A stretch of 64,000 bases of DNA. It comes from an uncultured Mobiluncus sp. GTDB taxonomy: Bacteria; Actinomycetota; Actinomycetes; Actinomycetales; Actinomycetaceae. Below the pieces are notes generated by a model, which did not search any database, was not told the DNA's origin, and worked only from the letters and a program-made list of their open reading frames with translations. The position numbers were made by a program, and so were the translations under genes. The stretch covers positions 139,792 through 203,791 of the forward strand of contig NZ_CABTWO010000001.1 of NCBI RefSeq assembly GCF_902488535.1, written 5' to 3'. Below are positions 8,854 through 17,528 of this stretch, one piece after another; the first letter of the stretch is position 1; the number at the start of each line of letters is the position of its first letter.

Positions 8854-10263
8854 ATGACAACGAATGCTGATTTGTTTGCGGCGGCACAAGCCGTCATTCC
8901 CGGCGGGGTCGATTCTCCCGTGCGCGCCTACGGTTCGGTCGGGGGCGTGCCGGCTTTCGTGGCTCGCGCCAAAGGTCCGCGCGTGTGGGACGCGGAAGGT
9001 CACGAGTTCGTTGACCTGGTTTGTTCCTGGGGGCCGATGCTGCTGGGTCACGCCGATGAACGGGTGGTGGAGGCCGTGACGCGGGCGGCTGAGGCGGGTC
9101 TCAGTTTTGGCGCGCCCACCGAGTCAGAAACGTTGCTGGCCGAGGCGATCCGTCAACGTGTCCCGCTGGCGGAAAAGGTCCGTTTCGTTTCGACCGGGAC
9201 CGAAGCGACTATGACCGCTATCCGCCTGGCGCGGGGGGCGACCGGTCGGGATTTGATTATCAAGTTCGCCGGTAACTATCACGGACACTCTGACGGTTTG
9301 CTCAGCGAGGCCGGTTCCGGGGTTGCCACCGGCGGTTTGCCCTCCTCCGCGGGAGTACCGGCGGGAATTTCGGCCCTGACCTTGGTGGTGCCCTACAACA
9401 ATGTGAAAGCTGTGCAGGAAGTGTTTGCCCGGCGCGGCTCCGAGATTGCCGCGGTCATCGTGGAAGGCGCCGCCGCGAATATGGGTGTCGTGGCACCGCG
9501 GGCGGGATTCCTGCCCGAAATTTCTCGGCTGTGTCGCGAGTACGGGGCGTTGATGATTCAAGACGAGGTGCTGACCGGGTTTCGGGTGTCGCGTTCGGGC
9601 TGGTGGGGGTTGTCCACCGGGCGGGAATATCTGGAAAGTCCAGAGGGCACCACGTCCGGGCCGGCGGGACTGTTCCCGATAGGGGTCGCCGCCCAAAACA
9701 AAGGCGTGACCTTCGGCGAGTGTTGGACCCCGGACTTGTTGACTTTCGGCAAGGTCATCGGGGGAGGAATGCCCCTGGCCGCCATCGGAGGCCGCGCCGA
9801 ACTGATGGATCAGCTCGCCCCTCTCGGCCCGGTCTATCACGCCGGAACCCTGAGCGGCAACCCGCTGTCTTGCGCGGCCGGGTTAGCTACTTTACAAGGT
9901 GCCGACACTTCTGTGTACGGCAAGGTTGATGCGGTGGCTGACACGATTGCGGGCGCTCTGGACGCAGCGTTGAAACGCGAGGGCGTGCCCCACTTCATCG
10001 GGCGAGCCGGATCGCTGTTCTCCGTGTTCTTTTCTGAGACTCCCGTCACCGATTATGCCGGTGCGAAAGCCCAGGAAACCTGGCGGTTCGCCCCGATGTT
10101 CTGGGAGTTTTACCGGCAAGGCGTCATGCTACCGCCTTCCGTGTTTGAAGCCTGGTTTGTTTCCGCGGCCCACTTCGGTGACGACGGAGCCATCAACCGG
10201 ATCTTGGATGCGATTCCGGCCGCCGCGAAGGCCGCCGCCACCGCTAAACCGCCCCAGGCCTAA
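8854..10263 (+). CDS. hemL: Glutamate-1-semialdehyde 2,1-aminomutase
   Basis: PLP enzyme making 5-aminolevulinate from the HemA product. Product 469 residues. ATG at 8854 follows an excellent AAAGGAGGG ribosome binding site, better than the upstream ACA-rich start region. Conserved PVRAYGSVGG, FVSTGTEATMTAIRLAR, NYHGHSD and the PLP lysine in LTFGKVIGGGMP (Lys300) are present. An insertion of about 30 residues (GREYLESPEGTTSG and following) precedes the PLP lysine region. The 86-bp gap after hemB may hold its own promoter. Confidence 0.95.
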   Translation: MTTNADLFAAAQAVIPGGVDSPVRAYGSVGGVPAFVARAKGPRVWDAEGHEFVDLVCSWGPMLLGHADERVVEAVTRAAEAGLSFGAPTESETLLAEAIRQRVPLAEKVRFVSTGTEATMTAIRLARGATGRDLIIKFAGNYHGHSDGLLSEAGSGVATGGLPSSAGVPAGISALTLVVPYNNVKAVQEVFARRGSEIAAVIVEGAAANMGVVAPRAGFLPEISRLCREYGALMIQDEVLTGFRVSRSGWWGLSTGREYLESPEGTTSGPAGLFPIGVAAQNKGVTFGECWTPDLLTFGKVIGGGMPLAAIGGRAELMDQLAPLGPVYHAGTLSGNPLSCAAGLATLQGADTSVYGKVDAVADTIAGALDAALKREGVPHFIGRAGSLFSVFFSETPVTDYAGAKAQETWRFAPMFWEFYRQGVMLPPSVFEAWFVSAAHFGDDGAINRILDAIPAAAKAAATAKPPQA

Positions 10264-10307
10264 ACCTAGGCGCCAACTATCCCTCACAACTATTGAAAGC
10301 AAAACAA

Positions 10308-11765
10308 ATGGCTACTGAATTTCCCACCGCACACGTTGATTTAGGGGCACTAAGCCCGGCGATTGCCCTTGGTTCGCTGGACGGACGATACCGCGGGGTC
10401 GTAGCCCCGCTGGTGGACTGGTTTTCCGAAGCGGCGGTGAACCGGGCACGTCTGTTCGTCGAGATAGAGTGGCTCATTTGGCTCACGGACCAGGAAGTGC
10501 TGGACGGCGCGCCGGTGTTGAGCGCGGCGGAAAAAACGTATCTGCGCGGCTTGGTCGGGACTTTCGGGGCAGACGAAATCGCTACCCTGAGCCAAACCGA
10601 AGCGAAAACCAAGCATGACGTGAAAGCGGTGGAATACCTGTTGAAGTCCGCCCTTGAGGCCGCCCCGGAGGCGTTAGGCGGCACGGAAGGCCAGGCACTG
10701 CCGAGTCTGAAAGAAATGGTGCACATTTTCTGCACTTCCGAGGACATCAACAACCTGACCTACGCGATTTTGATAAAGAACGGGGTGGGACGCGTGTGGC
10801 TGCCCGCCGCCCGCGCCCTGCAAACCCAAATCACCGACCTGGCCCGGGAAAATGCAAACGTGCCGATGCTGGCCCACACCCACGGACAGCCCGCCACCCC
10901 CACCACCTTGGGACACGAACTTGCCGTGTTTGCCTGGCGTATGAACCGTCAGCTGAAACGCGTCGAAACCCAGGAATACTTGGGCAAAATCAACGGCGCG
11001 ACCGGCGATTTTGCGGCGCACACGGTGGCGGTGCCCGGAGCGGATTGGGCGGCGCTGTCGCGCGGATTCGTCGAGGACCGGCTCGGACTGACCTGGAATC
11101 CTTTGACCACCCAGATTGAGTCCCACGACTATCAAGCGGAACTTTATGCGACGGTCACGCACTTTAACCGCATCGCCCACAACCTCGCTACCGACATTTG
11201 GACCTATATTTCCCTGCGGTATTTTGCCCAGGATTTGGCGGCGCAAGGCTCGACCGGGTCTTCGACCATGCCGCATAAAATCAACCCGATTCGGTTCGAA
11301 AACGCCGAAGCGAACCTCGAGATTTCCTCCGGCCTGTTCGAGGTGCTGGAACAGACCCTGGTCACGACCCGGATGCAGCGCGACCTCACCGATTCCACTA
11401 CCCAGCGCAATATCGGGACCGCGTTTGGCCACTCCCTGCTGGCGATGGATAACCTGCGGCGCGGACTGGCCGGGCTGAAAGTTGATGCGGCCGTGATGGC
11501 AGCCGATTTGGACGACAACTGGGAAGTGTTGGGCGAGGCGGTCCAACAGACCATGCGTGTGGCGGGGATTGCCGGAGTTTCTGGTATGGATAACCCCTAT
11601 GAGCGCTTAAAAGAGCTGACCCGCGGGCACAAGGTGGACGGGGCTCGGATGCGCCAGTTCATTGCTGACCTGGGGCTTCCCCCAGAGCAAACCGCACGTT
11701 TGCAGGCCCTGACTCCTGCGACCTACACCGGGCTGGCCGCCCAGCTGGTCGACTATCTCGAGTAA
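10308..11765 (+). CDS. purB: Adenylosuccinate lyase
   Basis: Releases fumarate from adenylosuccinate and SAICAR in purine synthesis. Product 485 residues. The fumarase/aspartase superfamily signature GSSTMPHKINPIRFEN is intact, as are HTHGQPATPTTLG and the FCTSEDINNL segment of the E. coli-like PurB subfamily. I chose ATG at 10308, five codons into the longest open frame. It follows hemL by 44 bp; no functional tie to haem is implied. Confidence 0.95.
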   Translation: MATEFPTAHVDLGALSPAIALGSLDGRYRGVVAPLVDWFSEAAVNRARLFVEIEWLIWLTDQEVLDGAPVLSAAEKTYLRGLVGTFGADEIATLSQTEAKTKHDVKAVEYLLKSALEAAPEALGGTEGQALPSLKEMVHIFCTSEDINNLTYAILIKNGVGRVWLPAARALQTQITDLARENANVPMLAHTHGQPATPTTLGHELAVFAWRMNRQLKRVETQEYLGKINGATGDFAAHTVAVPGADWAALSRGFVEDRLGLTWNPLTTQIESHDYQAELYATVTHFNRIAHNLATDIWTYISLRYFAQDLAAQGSTGSSTMPHKINPIRFENAEANLEISSGLFEVLEQTLVTTRMQRDLTDSTTQRNIGTAFGHSLLAMDNLRRGLAGLKVDAAVMAADLDDNWEVLGEAVQQTMRVAGIAGVSGMDNPYERLKELTRGHKVDGARMRQFIADLGLPPEQTARLQALTPATYTGLAAQLVDYLE

Positions 11766-11898
11766 GCCGGCTCAGCCCACCAAACAGGGCCGATTCCGGT
11801 TCCGCCGGGTGGGAATAATCCGGCGCAACCGGTGGTTAAAATAGACAGTGGCCCTACGAGCGGCCAATATCGCAAAACAGCAACGAAAGGAACCCCTA

Positions 11899-12123
11899 AT
11901 GGCAACCCTCACCATGAACCTCGACGGACTGACTTGTGACATGTGCGTCAAGCACATCACCGCTGACCTCAGCGACCTAGCGGGCGTTGAGCGCGTTGAA
12001 GTGGTGCGTGACGAGGGCCGCGGTGTCGCTACCGTGACCGGCGAAAGCCTGCCCTCCGACCAGGTCCTCACCGAAACCGTGCAGGACGCCGGCAACTACC
12101 GCGTCGTGTCCATCGACCGGTAG
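11899..12123 (+). CDS. copZ: Copper chaperone-like HMA-domain protein (CopZ type)
   Basis: 74-residue single heavy-metal-associated domain. The metal site is GLTCDMC (Cys13, Cys16), followed by a helix, and the domain ends YRVVSID, the full length of one HMA fold. ATG at 11899 follows GAAAGGAA. It lies 65 bp upstream of the copper ATPase, so it likely delivers Cu(I) to it. DMC replaces the more common ASC/xHC in the loop. No copper-sensing regulator gene is seen next to the pair. Confidence 0.85.
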   Translation: MATLTMNLDGLTCDMCVKHITADLSDLAGVERVEVVRDEGRGVATVTGESLPSDQVLTETVQDAGNYRVVSIDR

Positions 12124-12188
12124 ATTTTGTTTCCTTCGCTGTCTCCAGCGGTGGTGTTGGGGCGGCGCGGGAACGGCCCGGTGGTTTG

Positions 12189-14672
12189 ATGACACACAAC
12201 GAAACGACAGTTAATTCCTCCGCTGACCCGGCGCTGGATCCGGCGGTGGACCCGACCGGGTTGCGCCGGAAAGACCTGGGGCGTCGCCTGGTGGTGGCCG
12301 TGATTTTTGGTCTGCCGGTGATGGCGATCTCCATGCTGGAAGTCCTGCAGTTCCCGGCTTGGCAGTGGGTTGTAGGTGTTTGCAGTCTGCCGGTGGTGGG
12401 GTGGGCCGCCGCGCCGTTCCACCGTGGGGCTCTGCGGGCGGCACGAGGGGGGTCCACCACGATGGACACCCTGGTCGCGTTGGGGGTGAGCGTGGCGACG
12501 CTGTACTCCTGGGGGGCGCTGATTTTCACCCCCGCCGGCCGTATCGGCATGACCATGAACATGAGCCTGAACCCGCTCGCCGCAGCGCACGAAACAGGCT
12601 CCGGGGGCGAAATCTTTTTTGAAACCGCCGTGATGATTACCGTATTCTTGCTGACCGGACGGTATTTGGAGGCTCGGGCTAAGTCCTCGGCGACCTCGGC
12701 GCTGCGCGCTTTGCTGTCCCTAGGGGCAAAACAGGCCGTGCGCGTCACCCGTCCCGGCGACCCTCGTGACACGACCACGCCTTGGGAAACTGAAACTGTC
12801 GACGTCGCCGCGCTACAGCCGGGGGACTACTTTTTGGTACCGGCCGGGGAAAAAATCGCCACTGACGGCATCGTTTTCGAGGGGCACTCCACCGTTGACG
12901 AATCCATGCTGACCGGCGAGCCCATCCCGGTCGAAAAATCTGTGGGCGATAGTGTGACCGGCGCCACCATCAACGTCCAAGGAATGCTGGTCGTTCAGGC
13001 CACCAAGGTCGGTGCGGAGACGAAACTGGCCCAAATCACCCGACTGGTGACCCGCGCTCAAGCCGAGAAAGCCCCGGTTTCCCGCCTAGCGGACCGGGTC
13101 TCGGCAGTGTTCGTCCCGGTGGTAATCGTCCTGGCTGTCCTGACTTTCGCGCTGTGGCTGGGACACGGACAACCGTTCCCTGCCGCTTTCACCGCCGGGG
13201 TATCAGTGCTGGTCATCGCCTGTCCGTGCGCGTTGGGGTTGGCGACCCCGATGGCTTTGCTGGTCGGGTCCACCCGGGCATCCCGGGCAGGCATCCTGCT
13301 GAAAGGCCCCCAGATTCTGGAGGAAACCCGGCGCATCAACACCCTGGTCATGGACAAAACCGGCACGCTGACCAGCGGGGAAATGCGCCTGGAGGACGTG
13401 ACGGTGTCCGCTTCGAGACCTGCGGGGATGGAGTCGCTGGGGGACACCGAGGCTCTCGCGTTGGCGGCCAGCCTGGAGGCCGGATCCCCCCACCCGATTG
13501 GAAAAGCCCTGGTCGCAGCCGCAAAAGCGAGAGACTGCGGGAGCGGACTCGGTGCCCCGACCGGGTTCGCCACGTTCATCGGGCGCGGTGCCGGAGGTTT
13601 CGTGGACGGCGTGGCCTATGCGATTGGGAAACCGGAGTGGCTCACGGCGATGGGCGCGGACATTCCCCCCGACGTGGGTGCGGCGATTGGGGCCGCCCAG
13701 TCACAAGGCCGGACCGTGGCGGTGTTGGCTACGGGTGCGGACTGGTCTTCACATGTTTCCGGGGACGCCTCCCCGGTGTTGTCAGGCGAGCCCGCCGGTA
13801 ACGGACAGCTGTCGGCGGAGCGGGACAGCACGGAAATGACCTTGAAAGTCACGGGAATGACCTGCGCGTCTTGCGTGGCCCGAGTGGAAAAGCGACTCAA
13901 TAAACTCGACGGGGTTTCGGCTTCGGTGAACCTCCCCTTAGAAATCGCCACCGTGACACTCACCGTGGATGTCCCGGCTGAAACCCTGATTGCACAGGTC
14001 GAAAAGGCCGGTTACGGGGCCAGTTTGCTGGACAGTGCGGGAACCGTGGCCAAACCGGGCCGGCGCAGCGAAAACAATATCGCCGCGGTGGCGGGAGACC
14101 TGGTGCAGGCGCGAGCCCTCGCCGTGTTTACGTTCAGCGACCCGGTCAAACCCGAAGCCGCACACACGGTAGCCGGCTTGAAAGCGGCCGGTATCGAAAC
14201 CGTCCTGCTGACCGGGGATCAGAGCGAACCGGCACGCCTAGCGGCCGACCAGGCCGGAATCGAAACCGTCGTGGCGGGAGTCAGCCCGGAAGGCAAGGTC
14301 GACGCAATCCGGGAACTGCAAGACGCCGGGAAAATCGTGGCGATGGTCGGGGACGGCGTCAACGATGCAGCCGCTCTGGCCGCTGCCGACCTGGGGATTG
14401 CCCTGGCCACTGGCACCGATGCGGCTATCGGTGCCGCGGACATCACCCTGGTGAACCCCAGTTTGGGGGCCATCGCCCAGGCCATCAACGTGTCTCGAGC
14501 CACCCTGAGAAATATCAAAGAGAACCTCGCCTGGGCTTTTGGTTACAACATTGTGGCGATACCCCTGGCGGCCGCGGGGATGTTGAATCCGGGGCTGGCG
14601 GGGGCTTTCATGGCGTCCAGTTCGGTGCTGGTGGTGCTGAACTCTCTGCGCCTAAACCGCGTCCACCTGTGA
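12189..14672 (+). CDS. copA: Copper-type P1B ATPase with an internal HMA domain
   Basis: Heavy-metal exporter in the inner membrane, 827 residues. Visible motifs in order: membrane helices from about residue 33; actuator loop TGEP near 244; CPC of the metal path near 345-347; phosphorylation motif DKTGT at about 389-393; SPHP of the nucleotide domain near 434; GDGVND near 721; and the C-terminal helix pair with NIVAIPLAAAG. There is no N-terminal HMA domain. Instead a complete HMA domain (GMTCASC at residues 556-562, domain about 549-617) sits between the nucleotide domain's TVAVLATG strand and ALAVFTFSDPVKPE of the P domain, flanked by linkers. CPC and copZ next door argue for Cu(I). ATG at 12189 was chosen over the TTG before it. 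Confidence 0.93.
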   Translation: MTHNETTVNSSADPALDPAVDPTGLRRKDLGRRLVVAVIFGLPVMAISMLEVLQFPAWQWVVGVCSLPVVGWAAAPFHRGALRAARGGSTTMDTLVALGVSVATLYSWGALIFTPAGRIGMTMNMSLNPLAAAHETGSGGEIFFETAVMITVFLLTGRYLEARAKSSATSALRALLSLGAKQAVRVTRPGDPRDTTTPWETETVDVAALQPGDYFLVPAGEKIATDGIVFEGHSTVDESMLTGEPIPVEKSVGDSVTGATINVQGMLVVQATKVGAETKLAQITRLVTRAQAEKAPVSRLADRVSAVFVPVVIVLAVLTFALWLGHGQPFPAAFTAGVSVLVIACPCALGLATPMALLVGSTRASRAGILLKGPQILEETRRINTLVMDKTGTLTSGEMRLEDVTVSASRPAGMESLGDTEALALAASLEAGSPHPIGKALVAAAKARDCGSGLGAPTGFATFIGRGAGGFVDGVAYAIGKPEWLTAMGADIPPDVGAAIGAAQSQGRTVAVLATGADWSSHVSGDASPVLSGEPAGNGQLSAERDSTEMTLKVTGMTCASCVARVEKRLNKLDGVSASVNLPLEIATVTLTVDVPAETLIAQVEKAGYGASLLDSAGTVAKPGRRSENNIAAVAGDLVQARALAVFTFSDPVKPEAAHTVAGLKAAGIETVLLTGDQSEPARLAADQAGIETVVAGVSPEGKVDAIRELQDAGKIVAMVGDGVNDAAALAAADLGIALATGTDAAIGAADITLVNPSLGAIAQAINVSRATLRNIKENLAWAFGYNIVAIPLAAAGMLNPGLAGAFMASSSVLVVLNSLRLNRVHL

Positions 14673-14738
14673 TTTCGCCAGGTTTTTAGGCGTGTGGCAC
14701 CGCGGCGCGAACCGGGTGGTACTCAATTTTTTGGCGGA

Positions 14739-14766
14739 TTGGCGCTGGGCGTAAAGACGCTAGACT
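14739..14766 (+). promoter_or_regulatory. Candidate promoter of the MFS gene
   Basis: TTGGCG (14739-14744), 16-bp spacer, TAGACT (14761-14766), 29 bp upstream of the GTG start. Reasonable sigma-70-like match; no operator is evident. Confidence 0.35.
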
Positions 14767-14795
14767 AAGGGAGGCCAGCGAAGGGACGGTGCAAA

Positions 14796-16217
14796 GTGGC
14801 TTCTGAGGGTGATGCTGACGCTTTGACGCCGGCTCGACGCAAACGAGTGCTGTTGGTGTGCTCGATGACCGTCGTGTGTACCCAGCTGTATCTGAACGCG
14901 ATGAACGTGACCTTACCGGCGATACGGGCGGATTTGCACGCCAGCACCGGGGAGCTGCAGTGGTCGTTGAACATCTATGCCCTCGCTTTGGCGGCCATGC
15001 TGATGGTGACCGGAGCTTTGGGTGACCGTTTCGGACGCCGCCGCACCATGATTGTGGGCATGGCGACTTTCACGGCCGGCACCGTGCTGGCTGCCGCCGC
15101 GTGGGTGCCGCTGGTGCTGATAGTCGGCCGCGGTTTGCAAGGGCTGGGGGCGTGTATGCTGCCGGTTATCAGCCTCGCGGTCATCAACGAGGTGTTTCGC
15201 GACCCGGTGGAACGCGCGAAAGCCATCGGGTTTTGGAATGCGCTGCTCGGAGTCGGTTTAGCCGCCGGGCCGGTGTTGGCTGGAGCCTTGGTGACCTGGG
15301 TCGATTGGCGCGCCGTGTTTTGGGCGCCGCTCCCGCTGCTGGCTTTGACCCTGGCGGGCATCATCCGGGAAGTCCCCGAATCGCGTGATGAAACCGGACG
15401 CCGCCTGGATATTCCCGGCCAAATTTTGACCGCGGTACTCATGGGTGCCCTGACTTATGACATCATCAGCTTCGGGGAAGGCATTTTTGGTCTCCGCGAG
15501 TGGATTTTGGCGGGGATATTTGTGGCGGCCTCCCTCGGTTTCGTGTGGCGAGAAACCCACACGCCCTGGCCGATGCTAGATTTTCGTTATTTCCGTTCCG
15601 TTCCTTTCGTCGGGTCCCTGTCCGTCATGGAGTTCGTTTTCATTACTCACGGCGGTTTCATGTTCGTGTTTGCCCTCTACCTGCAACTAGACCTCGGTTT
15701 CACCCCGTTGCAGGCCGGGTTGATGATGCTGCCCCTAGCGATTGCCAACACCATCGCGGCTGTGGCGGCGGGACGTATCGTCGCCGCAGGCAACTACCGC
15801 GCGGCGTTCCTGGTAGCTGGCATCGGCACCCTGCTGTTGGGTGTCTGCCTGCTACCTCTGAACAGCACCGGCCCGGTCGTGTTGCTGTTCGTGGCCACAA
15901 CCTTGGCGGGTGTGGTGTTGGCATTTACCAATATGCCGGTGACGAACCGGGTGCTGGCAGCCATGCCGGAAAGTCAAGCCGGGGTCGCTTCCGCCACGAC
16001 TTCCACCGCCCGCCAAATCGGTATGTCCCTGGGCATTGCGGGCTTCGGCGCGTTCATGAACCTCGGGGTGGCGCGCGGCCTGCCCATTCACGAGGCCGCC
16101 CACCCGGCTTGGTACATCACCATCGCCTTGGGGGCGGCGGTAGCCATCATCGCGGTGGTGGCCACGACCGGCTGGGCGCGCGGCACCGCCGCCCGAGTGC
16201 GCCAAAGCCTGAGCTGA
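14796..16217 (+). CDS. MFS drug-efflux transporter, DHA2 (14-helix) type
   Basis: 473-residue membrane protein exporting an unknown substrate by proton antiport. Family marks: RGDRFGRRR-type motif A (GALGDRFGRRRTM) in the loop after helix 2, GRGLQGLGACMLP around helix 4, and motif C-like GVGLAAGPVLAGALV in helix 5. About 14 hydrophobic segments are visible. GTG at 14796 follows AAGGGA. Its closest general class is the EmrB/QacA group. It stands alone; the next genes are convergent. Substrate unknown. Confidence 0.88.
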   Translation: MASEGDADALTPARRKRVLLVCSMTVVCTQLYLNAMNVTLPAIRADLHASTGELQWSLNIYALALAAMLMVTGALGDRFGRRRTMIVGMATFTAGTVLAAAAWVPLVLIVGRGLQGLGACMLPVISLAVINEVFRDPVERAKAIGFWNALLGVGLAAGPVLAGALVTWVDWRAVFWAPLPLLALTLAGIIREVPESRDETGRRLDIPGQILTAVLMGALTYDIISFGEGIFGLREWILAGIFVAASLGFVWRETHTPWPMLDFRYFRSVPFVGSLSVMEFVFITHGGFMFVFALYLQLDLGFTPLQAGLMMLPLAIANTIAAVAAGRIVAAGNYRAAFLVAGIGTLLLGVCLLPLNSTGPVVLLFVATTLAGVVLAFTNMPVTNRVLAAMPESQAGVASATTSTARQIGMSLGIAGFGAFMNLGVARGLPIHEAAHPAWYITIALGAAVAIIAVVATTGWARGTAARVRQSLS

Positions 16218-16400
16218 GCGCGAGCCCGGCGAGGACTTCCAGAAATGCCAGGACCACGCCTCTTGTTATGACCAGCAGAACCGGAAAATTCGCAAGGCTT
16301 GCCCGTCCCCCAGCTCTGCCAGAGTGCCAATCCTGCCAGACCTGCCCGAGCCTCAAGCTAGTTGCCGATTCTGCCAGGACCGTGCGCTCAACCAGACCTC

Positions 16401-16790
16401 CTAGCCCAAGAATTCTGGGCCTGCCCGGGATGTCGATGGAGCCTCCGCCACCAGCCCGATTTTCAACGGTTTGGCTACCCGAACAGTCACCATCCATCCC
16501 GAAACCGTGCAAGACTCCAGGTGAGAACCGTTCTTGGTGGCGTATTCGCCGGCGGTCGCGCAACCGTCCCCACCGGTCAACACGGCGGTAGCCCCCGCAA
16601 TGGCAGCCAAATCACTGGCCTGATGAGCGGCAGTGGCACCCGCCGCAGCTACCCCGACCTGAGCCAAACCCAAGGTCAAAGCCAATCCCAACAGAATCAG
16701 CCCCAACGCCATGACCGTTCCCGAACCGCGCTCATCACGCAGTCTCTCTCGGAGCGACTCTTGACCGGCGGTTTCACCATGAATCTTCAC
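16401..16790 (-). CDS. TadE/TadG-like pseudopilin-type secreted protein (Rv3654c-like)
   Basis: 129 residues. After a charged N-terminus, DERGSGTVMALGLILLGLALTLGL is a type IV pilin-like hydrophobic stretch with a Glu-containing entry, followed by a short exported domain with two cysteines (CATAGEYATKNGSHLESC). This is the layout of the last gene in actinobacterial Tad clusters, Rv3654c-like. It overlaps the preceding tadE frame by 17 bp. It is convergent with the MFS gene; the 183 bp between them hold nothing I can identify. Confidence 0.72.
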   Translation of the reverse strand: MKIHGETAGQESLRERLRDERGSGTVMALGLILLGLALTLGLAQVGVAAAGATAAHQASDLAAIAGATAVLTGGDGCATAGEYATKNGSHLESCTVSGWMVTVRVAKPLKIGLVAEAPSTSRAGPEFLG

Positions 16791-17208
16791 GAGGAATCAC
16801 CGCCTGCGCTTTTGCGCTCATGCCGAGCATTCCGAGCATCGCGGGCATTTTCTTGGTGGCGCTGCACTGCACGTCCTTGCCAGTGGTGTTCACGCTTACC
16901 GCACCAGCCGAACCTCCGGCACCCCCGAGCAACCGATTGCCGGCTGCAACCGCCGCCGCGCTGTCCTCACCAATCGCTACCGACCGGCAAGCCGCTCGCG
17001 CTGCCGCGTTGACCTGGACTCCCGCCATTCCGGCTGCCCCGGTCAACGCCAACGCCACCACAATCATGATGACTGCGGGGAAGGTCAGCGCGAGCTCGGT
17101 CGTAACCATCCCGTTTTCCGAACTGAGGCGTCGCCCGTGAGCCAGCCAACGGCGCACTAGGCGCCGACTGAGCTGTTGACGCCAACCTTTCCCGACATTC
17201 ATCATCAT
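16774..17208 (-). CDS. TadE family pilus-assembly protein
   Basis: 144 residues beginning with three consecutive ATG codons (17208, 17205, 17202). The segment ENGMVTTELALTFPAVIMIVVALALTG is the TadE signature: a Glu five residues into a hydrophobic helix, like processed pseudopilins. Two cysteines (AACRS and VQCSA) could form a disulphide outside the membrane. It lies between the DUF4244 gene and the TadG-like gene. Longer readings upstream run through DUF4244 in another frame and were discarded. Confidence 0.78.
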   Translation of the reverse strand: MMMNVGKGWRQQLSRRLVRRWLAHGRRLSSENGMVTTELALTFPAVIMIVVALALTGAAGMAGVQVNAAARAACRSVAIGEDSAAAVAAGNRLLGGAGGSAGAVSVNTTGKDVQCSATKKMPAMLGMLGMSAKAQAVIPREDSW

Positions 17209-17210
17209 GT

Positions 17211-17414
17211 TCAGACCTGCAAAGCCGCTTCGATGATGGACTGCAGCGCGCCTTTCAACTCGCCGCCTTTCATAATCATCAGCAACAGTCCCGCAAAAGC
17301 GGCCGCCGCCAGAGTACCGATGGCGTATTCCGCGGTGGCCATGCCGTTCTCCTCGCCCTTGAGACGAGCCCAAAAAGACAGTGCCTTCGTTTGCAATGCG
17401 CTAATCTTGTTCAT
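17211..17414 (-). CDS. DUF4244 small pilin-like protein
   Basis: 67 residues: a basic N-terminal amphipathic segment, then GMATAEYAIGTLAAAAFAGLLLMIM, a Flp-pilin-like motif with Glu in the TAEYA box followed by a transmembrane helix. ATG at 17414 has a strong GGAGAG ribosome binding site. DUF4244 genes sit between tadC and tadE in actinobacteria, and this one does. Probably the main pseudopilin of the cluster. Confidence 0.8.
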   Translation of the reverse strand: MNKISALQTKALSFWARLKGEENGMATAEYAIGTLAAAAFAGLLLMIMKGGELKGALQSIIEAALQV

Positions 17415-17528
17415 TTTCTCTCTCCTTTTTCCGATTTGTCTCGCGGACCTTCCGCGTGACCACCAGCAGTCACGGTGACGAACTGGCACCCCCTTGTGCG
17501 TTGACAAAGGGAAGTATGTATTCGGCCC

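Noticed and set aside
14796..16217. Linking the MFS transporter to copper resistance because it follows copA
   Set aside because: It has its own promoter-like sequence, belongs to a general drug-efflux class and has no metal-binding residues.
15500..16591. Plus-strand open frame overlapping the MFS gene and the TadG-like gene
   Set aside because: It is the shifted frame of the MFS gene and continues antisense to the pilus gene; composition is Arg/Pro/Gly-rich.
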